Shown here: positions 21,527-27,156 of the stretch, piece after piece
Position numbering within the stretch: position 1 is the stretch's first letter
How the letters are laid out: every line of letters begins with the position of its first letter
Assembly (NCBI GenBank): GCA_018666295.1
Contig: JABIZW010000214.1
Span: 1 to 27,156 of the forward strand
Length of the DNA: 27,156 nt
From: Halieaceae bacterium
GTDB taxonomy: Bacteria; Pseudomonadota; Gammaproteobacteria; Pseudomonadales; Halieaceae
Reading direction: 5' to 3'
The notes under the pieces: generated by a model
What the model saw: the letters and a program-made list of their open reading frames with translations, nothing else
What the model was told of the DNA's origin: nothing
The model's database searches: none
Program-made: the position numbers and the translations under genes

Positions 21527-22471
21527 ATGAAGTTGGTTGTGACGTTTCCGATTCCCCAAGCGGCGAAAGAATTGCTGTCTCAACATGCGGAACTGCAATG
21601 TTGGGATGTTGAGGACGCTATTGCGGTGGAATTACTGACCGAGTGGTTGAGCGATGCCGATGGTGTGCTGACGACCCTCACCTGTCCTTTGGGTGCCGAT
21701 GTTCTAACCAAAGCGGCGAAGCTTAAGGTTATTTCGACGGTGTCAGTTGGCGTCGATCACATCGATCTTAGTGCGGCCGCAAAGCACGGAATTTTAGTCG
21801 GCCATACTCCCAACGTACTGACCGATAGCACTGCCGATTTGGCGTTAGGTCTGATGCTGGCGGTTGGACGGCGAATTGCGGAAGGTGATGCCCTTATTCG
21901 AGCCGGCGCCTGGAGTGAGGGTTGGAAGCCCAATTTTTTGTTGGGCACGGATCTTAGTGGCGCTACGGTAGGACTGGTTGGAATGGGTCCCATCGGTCAG
22001 GCCGTGGCGAAACGGTTGCGGGGTTTTGGTTGTCGTATCTTGGCCTGGAATAGGAGTCAACGCACGGTTGAAGGCGTCGAATTTGTCGACTTGGACACAC
22101 TGTTTGCTGCCTCTGATATCGTTTCTTTGCACACGGCCCTAACCACTGAAACACAAGGCATGGTGGGTCGTTCTCAACTTTCGCAAATGAAGGATGGCGC
22201 TATTCTGATCAATACGGCGCGCGGCGCGCTGGTTGATGAGGCGGCCTTGAGTGACGAGTTACGGACAGGACGGCTGCGCGCAGGGCTCGATGTTTATACC
22301 GAAGAACCCCTGCCCAATACCAGCGCGTTTAGAGAGCTCCCGGGCTGTGTTGTGTTGCCGCACGTTGGAAGTGCGACTCAGCGGACACGCCAGGCTATGT
22401 TCCAGCTTGCGCTGGCGAACCTCATGGCAGGTGTCACCGACGCCGAGCTGCCTGCAGCTGTTAGGCTCTGA
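21527..22471 (+). CDS. D-isomer 2-hydroxyacid dehydrogenase (glyoxylate/hydroxypyruvate reductase-like)
   Basis: NAD(P)H-dependent 2-ketoacid reductase of 314 residues. The catalytic triad is visible: R232 in NTARGALVDE, E260 in DVYTEEP and H279 in VVLPHVGSAT. The Rossmann motif VGLVGMGPIG (148-157) binds the cofactor, and WNRSQRT after the second strand lacks the acidic residue typical of NAD specificity, suggesting NADPH. Overall it resembles GhrB-type glyoxylate/hydroxypyruvate reductases, but phosphonate or other hydroxyacids cannot be excluded. It ends nine bases from the convergent permease gene with no visible terminator between them. Confidence 0.9.
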   Translation: MKLVVTFPIPQAAKELLSQHAELQCWDVEDAIAVELLTEWLSDADGVLTTLTCPLGADVLTKAAKLKVISTVSVGVDHIDLSAAAKHGILVGHTPNVLTDSTADLALGLMLAVGRRIAEGDALIRAGAWSEGWKPNFLLGTDLSGATVGLVGMGPIGQAVAKRLRGFGCRILAWNRSQRTVEGVEFVDLDTLFAASDIVSLHTALTTETQGMVGRSQLSQMKDGAILINTARGALVDEAALSDELRTGRLRAGLDVYTEEPLPNTSAFRELPGCVVLPHVGSATQRTRQAMFQLALANLMAGVTDAELPAAVRL

Positions 22472-22480
22472 GCGAATCGC

Positions 22481-23236
22481 CTAAGGGAAAAAGAGCAGCT
22501 TGATAATCATACCGATAATGGCGAGCGTCAGTACTTTCCGAATCAGCGTCTCTCCATGAGACAAGGTCAGCTTTGCGCCTACGATGCCGCCAGCAATGTT
22601 TCCAATCCCTGCGATGGCACCGACGAGCCAAAGCACTTCACTGGTCGCGGCGAATACGAACACAGCGAGCAGCGTATAGGTAAAAATAATGAAGACTTTG
22701 AGGATATTGGTGTTCACCAAGCTCAAGCCAATGACTCGATGCATTATGGGCAGTACCACAAACCCCATACCTATTTGAATAAACCCACCCCAAAACCCCG
22801 CAGCAGCCATTAATACATGACCCAGAGCAAGGTTTTGAGGCTGATCTTCGTGGCTACCCACTTTTTTCGCTTGAGGCGCTTGCATCAGGATTAAGACGGC
22901 AACCATTACGATTGCCAATAGTCCTTCGAATTGCTCGTTATTGAGCTTAGTACTGAGCCAGGCCCCTAAAATCGCTGGAGGAATAGCGACTAACGTTAAC
23001 GTGAGACACAGTTTAGCGTGTGGAATGCCGTGTTTTAGGTAGGTCACCATGGCCGACGCGTTATGTGCAACGATCGTAATGCGGTTAGTGCCGTTGGCGA
23101 CCGGCCCCGGCATGCCTAAAAACATCATGATAGGTACGGTCAGAATAGACCCGCCACCCGCCATCACATTGACAAGCCCTGCGCCGAAACCCGCAACGAC
23201 AAGGATGGCGATTTCCCACCAGACTAAATCCATCAT
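22481..23236 (-). CDS. TauE/SafE-family membrane permease
   Basis: 251-residue inner-membrane protein with about seven or eight hydrophobic segments. The two family half-motifs are recognisable: AGFGAGLVNVMAGGGSILTVPIM with NGTNR in the first half and FWGGFIQIGMGFVVLPIM in the second, reflecting the inverted-repeat structure. Family members move sulfite, sulfoacetate, thiosulfate or other organic sulfur anions, but substrate is unknown for most, including this one. Its ATG overlaps the stop of the glutathione reductase gene by four bases (ATGA), so it is translated from the same message; a link with sulfur or redox metabolism is possible but not shown. Confidence 0.9.
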   Translation of the reverse strand: MMDLVWWEIAILVVAGFGAGLVNVMAGGGSILTVPIMMFLGMPGPVANGTNRITIVAHNASAMVTYLKHGIPHAKLCLTLTLVAIPPAILGAWLSTKLNNEQFEGLLAIVMVAVLILMQAPQAKKVGSHEDQPQNLALGHVLMAAAGFWGGFIQIGMGFVVLPIMHRVIGLSLVNTNILKVFIIFTYTLLAVFVFAATSEVLWLVGAIAGIGNIAGGIVGAKLTLSHGETLIRKVLTLAIIGMIIKLLFFP

Positions 23237-24597
23237 GCGTCGGGCGTTCTCATGGTCACAAACTCTTCTGCTGCGGTTGGATGAATACCAATGGTGCTGT
23301 CAAAGTGTGCTTTGGTAGCGCCCGCTTTCATCGCAACCGCCATCCCTTGGCAGATCTCTCCTGCATCGGGTCCGACCATATGTAGACCAATGACGCGGTC
23401 TGACGCGGTATCAACAATAAGCTTCATTAACGTGCGCTCGTCACGGCCACTGAGCGTGTGCTTCATGGGCCTGAACTCGGACCGAAACACACTAATGCTG
23501 AGACCTTGCTCTGCTGCAGCCTCCTCGGTGAGTCCTACGGTGCCGATGTTGGGCTGGCAGAACACGGCGGTCGGTATGACGTCATAGTCCATAACACGAG
23601 ACTCGTTACCAAACTGTGTATGAGCAAAGACCATCGCTTGCGTAATCGCAACGGGTGTCAGCTGCGGACCGCCGGTCATATCGCCCAAGGCAAAGATGCT
23701 GGGCTCGTCAGTTTGGAAGTCACGATTAACCCGCACATAACCTTGAGCGTTTAGCGCAACCTGCGTTGACTCGAGCCCCAAGCCGTCAATATTGGGATGA
23801 CGCCCAGTCGCACAAAGGACAGTATCTGCGGTGAGCACGGTACCATCAGTCAGTGTCGCTTCAATGCCGTCTGATACTCGCTGGAGCGACGCCACGTTCA
23901 GGTTGAAGCGAAGATCAACGCCTGTCTTTTGAATTTCTTGGGCGGCAAAGCGACGAACATCGCCGTCAAAGCCACGCATAAAAAGTTCGCCCCGATAAAG
24001 CTGTGTGACCTGCGATCCTAAGCCATTAAAGATCCCTGCAAACTCAGTGGCGATGTAACCACCACCAATCACCAGGAGCCGGGTCGGGAAGGTTTCAAGA
24101 TCAAAGATTTCGTTCGACGTGATGGCCAGCTCGCTGCCAGAAAAGGCGGGCTTGGTTGGCCACGATCCCGTGGCGAGTAAAATCCTTTCTGCCTGGTACT
24201 CAACGCCGTCGACATCGACGGTGTGAGGCCCCACCACCCTCGCCCGGCCGTCGATCACTGTTGCTCCTGATCCGTCGAGTAAGCGCTCGTAAATGCTATT
24301 GAGTCGGCTGATTTCACGCGATTTGTTGTCGCGTAGCGTCGGCCAATCAAACGTGGCGTCAGTCACGCGCCACCCAAACCCCGCGGCGTCTTGGAATGCT
24401 TTGCCAAATTCACTGCCATAAACGTAGAGCTTCTTGGGGACACAGCCCACGTTGACGCAGGTTCCGCCGAGGTAGAGGTCTTCGGCCACAAAGACCTTTG
24501 CGCCTAAACTCGCAGCGACTCGGGAAGCTCGGACGCCACCCGAACCTGCACCGATGACAAATAGATCGCAACTGGTATCCTTACGACTTTCCGGCAT
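23233..24597 (-). CDS. gor: Glutathione-disulfide reductase
   Basis: Flavoprotein that uses NADPH to reduce oxidised glutathione in the cytosol. The 454-residue protein shows VIGAGSGGVRASR for FAD binding, the redox-active pair C47 and C52 in GGTCVNVGCVPKKL, and the NADPH site GGGYIATEFAGIF followed by two Arg residues (YRGELFMR) that select NADPH over NADH, as in glutathione reductase. The C-terminal GIHPTAAEEFVTMR supplies the catalytic His-Glu pair. The frame is open 20 codons further upstream, but the ATG at 24597 is preceded by GGAGG with good spacing and begins just before the FAD motif. It is divergent from the DUF481 gene. Confidence 0.94.
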   Translation of the reverse strand: MPESRKDTSCDLFVIGAGSGGVRASRVAASLGAKVFVAEDLYLGGTCVNVGCVPKKLYVYGSEFGKAFQDAAGFGWRVTDATFDWPTLRDNKSREISRLNSIYERLLDGSGATVIDGRARVVGPHTVDVDGVEYQAERILLATGSWPTKPAFSGSELAITSNEIFDLETFPTRLLVIGGGYIATEFAGIFNGLGSQVTQLYRGELFMRGFDGDVRRFAAQEIQKTGVDLRFNLNVASLQRVSDGIEATLTDGTVLTADTVLCATGRHPNIDGLGLESTQVALNAQGYVRVNRDFQTDEPSIFALGDMTGGPQLTPVAITQAMVFAHTQFGNESRVMDYDVIPTAVFCQPNIGTVGLTEEAAAEQGLSISVFRSEFRPMKHTLSGRDERTLMKLIVDTASDRVIGLHMVGPDAGEICQGMAVAMKAGATKAHFDSTIGIHPTAAEEFVTMRTPDA

Positions 24598-24722
24598 GTT
24601 GAGTCCTCCACGTTGATTGTCAGCGTCTTGCGTGTCTCGGCTTATCGATGAATCCAATGCAGACTCATTTCATGACTATTGTACCGCGATACCTCGATCA
24701 ATCTGCTGATTGGTCGTTATCA

Positions 24723-25796
24723 GTGAAATTCTCTTTTTGCTTCATAGTGATGCTCTTGTTTTCTGTCGAGGCGAGGGCGATCAACAATGCGCGTGTGATT
24801 CTGCATGACGGTTCTGTGATTTTCGCGAATATTGTCGATTACCGAGTTGACCAACTGACACTCGATACGAGTTTTAGTAGTGAGCTGAAGATCGACGCGA
24901 CGCTTGTTAGAGACATTGAAGCATCGCCCGATGATCGATCTTTGTCATTATTACTTCTGAAAGACGGTCGCCGTGTTGAGGCTGCCCCGCTTATTGTGAC
25001 GGGTGGAATTTTGGCATTGTCCGATGGCGAGGTGATTAAGCTTACAGACATCGATAAGTTGAATCCGGAGCCTTGGGAAATGGGTCAGGGCTACGCCTGG
25101 GAGGGCCTGGCCTCAGCGGCATTCACTGTGGCCCGTGGTAATACCGATTCTGACCAATTGGACGTGGCCATTAATACGCAGTTCGACAGTACTCGTGATC
25201 GTTTCACGTTGCGCGCAAGCATCGAGCAGGACCAAGCGAGCGTGGTCGTATCAAGCGACGCCGAAGCGTCTGACAATGTAACGCGGTCTCGCGAGTCGTC
25301 CGCGGACAATTGGCAAGTGGTCACCAAGTACGATTATTACCTTGAAGACTGGTCAAACCATTACCTAGGCGTCAATGCCTCGGTTGAGGCGGATAAATTC
25401 ACTGATATTCGCTTACGCAGTTACCTGGGGCCTTATTACGGACGTAAGTTGTTTGATAGTGCGTGGGGAAAGCTTGATAGTGAGTTGGGTTTTGTCTGGG
25501 TCGATACGGACTTTTTTGATGCCGACGACACGGAGTATCTCGCTGCAAACTGGAACATCACCGGGGAAAGTGAAATTCTTGGCGGTGACTCAAAAATCTA
25601 TTTGACCCACGTGGGTATTTTAAACGTCAGCGACGATAACAGCCTTATTCTGGACACTACAGTTGGCTTCGGCTTCCCGTTTTTCTTTGGTTTGGAAGCC
25701 GCCGCAGAATTTAGATTAGATTACGATGGTGCGGCTGCGGCGGGTAAAGAGTCGATCGATCAGTCTTATAATCTTCGGGTGGGCTACCGATGGTAG
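24723..25796 (+). CDS. DUF481 (YdiY-like) outer-membrane protein
   Basis: Predicted outer-membrane beta-barrel of unknown function. With the GTG start at 24723 the product is 357 residues and opens with a clean signal peptide (MKFSFCFIVMLLFSVEARA). The first third (about 20-115) has repeated short strands resembling a small periplasmic beta domain (NNARVILHDGSVIFANIVDY); the rest alternates polar and aromatic residues as barrel strands and ends in YNLRVGYRW, the terminal aromatic expected for Bam-dependent folding. The frame is open to an ATG at 24648, but those 25 extra residues carry acidic charges before the hydrophobic core and make a poor signal peptide. No strong ribosome-binding site favours either start. 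E. coli YdiY, of this family, is described as acid-inducible. Confidence 0.8.
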   Translation: MKFSFCFIVMLLFSVEARAINNARVILHDGSVIFANIVDYRVDQLTLDTSFSSELKIDATLVRDIEASPDDRSLSLLLLKDGRRVEAAPLIVTGGILALSDGEVIKLTDIDKLNPEPWEMGQGYAWEGLASAAFTVARGNTDSDQLDVAINTQFDSTRDRFTLRASIEQDQASVVVSSDAEASDNVTRSRESSADNWQVVTKYDYYLEDWSNHYLGVNASVEADKFTDIRLRSYLGPYYGRKLFDSAWGKLDSELGFVWVDTDFFDADDTEYLAANWNITGESEILGGDSKIYLTHVGILNVSDDNSLILDTTVGFGFPFFFGLEAAAEFRLDYDGAAAAGKESIDQSYNLRVGYRW

Positions 25797-25842
25797 CGTC
25801 GTACAACTGCGGGTCGGACCGTTGAGCAGTCGGAGCAATGCC

Positions 25843-27156
25843 GTGTCGTTCTTGCCGTTGGGTGGTTGCGGCGAGATTGGGATGAATTTGAACCTATTTT
25901 CATCCAATAACCGTTGGCTCATGGTGGACTGTGGTATCACTTTTGAGCAGGCAATGGGCGATCACAGAGGCCGTCCCAGTATCCAGATGCCTGATCCAAG
26001 TTTTATCGCGAACCAACGCGACAAACTTGACGGATTGATCATCACCCACGCGCATGAAGATCACTTCGGTGCCGTACCTTACCTTTGGCAAGCCCTGCGC
26101 TGTCCGGTGTATGCCACGCCGTTTGCGGCGGCCGTGCTTCGCAAAAAATCGGCTTGGCGAGGTTCGCCGTCGCCCGAGCCACTCATCGAGGTGCTTCCAG
26201 GTGAAACGCATACGATCGGGGAGTTTGATGTCACTTGGCTACCCATCACGCACTCAACACCCGAGACGTGTGCATTACTGCTGGAGACAAAAGACTGCCG
26301 AGTGCTCCACACGGCGGACTGGAAAATCGATACGCGTCCGGTGATAGGAAGTCCATGGTCTCCAGACGCCTGGTCTTCTATTGCAGAGCGTGGTGTGGAT
26401 GCCGTCATTTGTGACTCCACCAATGCCACGAAACCTGGACGCTCACCGACGGAAGGCGACGTGGGTGACGCGCTTGTAAAGCTGGTCTCGACGCTCAAGG
26501 GTCGTGTCGTAATCGCCTGTTTTGCCAGTAACGTGGCGCGTGTTCAGAGCTGTTTTCGTGCAGCTTTTGTATCGGACCGGCGTGTCGGTTTGCTCGGTAG
26601 ATCATTGGACATTATGGTTCGCTCGGCAAAGAACACGGGCGTGTTTGAGCCAAAAGTACCCATTATAGACGCCGAGCACCTGGGCTATCTGCCTGAAAAT
26701 GAGGTGCTGGCGGTAGCGACCGGAACCCAAGGTGAGGTCGGCGCTGCGCTTCATCGATTGATGATGGACACTCATCCACACCTGTCATTAAGCGAGGGTG
26801 ACACGGTTATCTTTTCATCCAAGACTATTCCTGGAAATGAGGAAAACGTGCATCGCTTGATTGAGGGACTCAAAGACCGAGGTGTGGCTGTCGTTCATGC
26901 GGACGAGGTTGCCTCCACGCTTCATGCGTCAGGTCACCCGTGTGAAGATGAATTAGCCGACTTATACCGAGCCTTAAAGCCGAAGCTCAGTATCCCCGTT
27001 CACGGGGAGCCGCACCATATGCAAGCCAATGCTGCCATCGCTCGAGCCAATGGCGTGCCACTGACACTGACAGGCCTGAACGGGGACCTATTTTACCTGT
27101 CGCCATCGCCCGGTATTCGCAGGCGCTGGACGACCACAGGGCGCCTCGAAGTGAAC
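25843..27156 (+). CDS. RNase J-like beta-CASP metallo-beta-lactamase, 3' truncated by window
   Basis: Predicted zinc-dependent ribonuclease of the RNase J type (5'-exonuclease and endonuclease on RNA). 438 codons are present and the frame is open at the right edge; full-length relatives are about 550 residues. Motifs seen: FLPLGGCGEIGMN (3-15), metal site HAHEDH (69-74), a later His in PITHSTPE, the Asp motif in LHTADWKID, CDSTNATKPG, the beta-CASP stretch VIACFASNVARVQS, and VHGEPHHM near the end. Start chosen at GTG 25843, seven bases after GGAG; a TTG at 25822 is an alternative. It follows the DUF481 gene by 46 bases. E. coli lacks RNase J, so its presence in a gammaproteobacterium is of interest. 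Confidence 0.85.
   Translation, partial: MSFLPLGGCGEIGMNLNLFSSNNRWLMVDCGITFEQAMGDHRGRPSIQMPDPSFIANQRDKLDGLIITHAHEDHFGAVPYLWQALRCPVYATPFAAAVLRKKSAWRGSPSPEPLIEVLPGETHTIGEFDVTWLPITHSTPETCALLLETKDCRVLHTADWKIDTRPVIGSPWSPDAWSSIAERGVDAVICDSTNATKPGRSPTEGDVGDALVKLVSTLKGRVVIACFASNVARVQSCFRAAFVSDRRVGLLGRSLDIMVRSAKNTGVFEPKVPIIDAEHLGYLPENEVLAVATGTQGEVGAALHRLMMDTHPHLSLSEGDTVIFSSKTIPGNEENVHRLIEGLKDRGVAVVHADEVASTLHASGHPCEDELADLYRALKPKLSIPVHGEPHHMQANAAIARANGVPLTLTGLNGDLFYLSPSPGIRRRWTTTGRLEVN

Noticed and set aside
1..27156. tRNA, rRNA, insertion sequence, prophage, toxin-antitoxin or defence genes
   Set aside because: Reading both strands gave no transposase, integrase, terminal inverted repeats, cloverleaf or defence-family protein; nearly all DNA is accounted for by core or transport genes.

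Overview
The window looks like chromosomal DNA of a free-living, aerobic, ubiquinone-using marine gammaproteobacterium. The gene order pepP-ubiH-ubiI followed by gcvH, the rppH-lgt-thyA run, the PykA-type pyruvate kinase and the TonB2/TtpC-type energy cluster headed by a DUF3450 protein all fit that class. A Halieaceae (OM60/NOR5)-like lineage is my best guess, but this is inference from synteny and protein style, not a database match. No phage, plasmid, insertion sequence, CRISPR array, rRNA or tRNA is visible. Genes are packed tightly, with many 1-8 base overlaps.

Layout. (1) 1-7190: core metabolism. This holds the C-terminal part of PepP, two flavin hydroxylases of ubiquinone synthesis (UbiH, UbiI-like), an isolated gcvH, a convergent HAD phosphatase, then rppH, lgt, thyA and folA. 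(2) 7191-12962: a leader with an operator-like dyad and a direct repeat, then a seven-gene operon: DUF3450, a large TtpC-like ExbB, ExbB, ExbD, ExbD, TonB and a TPR protein, closed by a strong bidirectional terminator. (3) 13031-15788, minus strand: a cold-shock protein, pyruvate kinase and a glycerophosphodiester phosphodiesterase. (4) 15847-16891, plus strand: small poorly known genes (a possible small membrane protein, a basic helix-turn-helix candidate, an NTF2-like protein). (5) 16972-19591, minus strand: a probable metal-uptake operon of a small secreted Cys/His protein and a ZnuD-like TonB-dependent receptor with five His/Asp/Glu-rich loops. (6) 19766-22471, plus strand: ubiX, a TetA-like MFS exporter and a D-2-hydroxyacid dehydrogenase. 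(7) 22481-24597, minus strand: glutathione reductase and an overlapping TauE/SafE permease. (8) 24723 to the end: a DUF481 outer-membrane protein and a beta-CASP RNase J-like protein cut by the window edge.

How they may work together. UbiH, UbiI and UbiX are three ubiquinone-synthesis enzymes at two loci. ThyA and FolA form the thymidylate/folate cycle, and GcvH feeds one-carbon units to the same pool. The TonB cluster supplies proton-motive-force energy to outer-membrane receptors; the His-rich receptor 4 kb away is a natural client, although dedicated pairing is only inference. RppH and the RNase J-like protein could act in sequence in 5'-end-dependent RNA decay. The most noteworthy parts are the DUF3450-TtpC-ExbB-ExbD-ExbD-TonB-TPR operon with its duplicated ExbD, and the repeat-built metal-binding loops of the receptor with its small secreted partner. 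I see no clear evidence for a wholly new kind of system.
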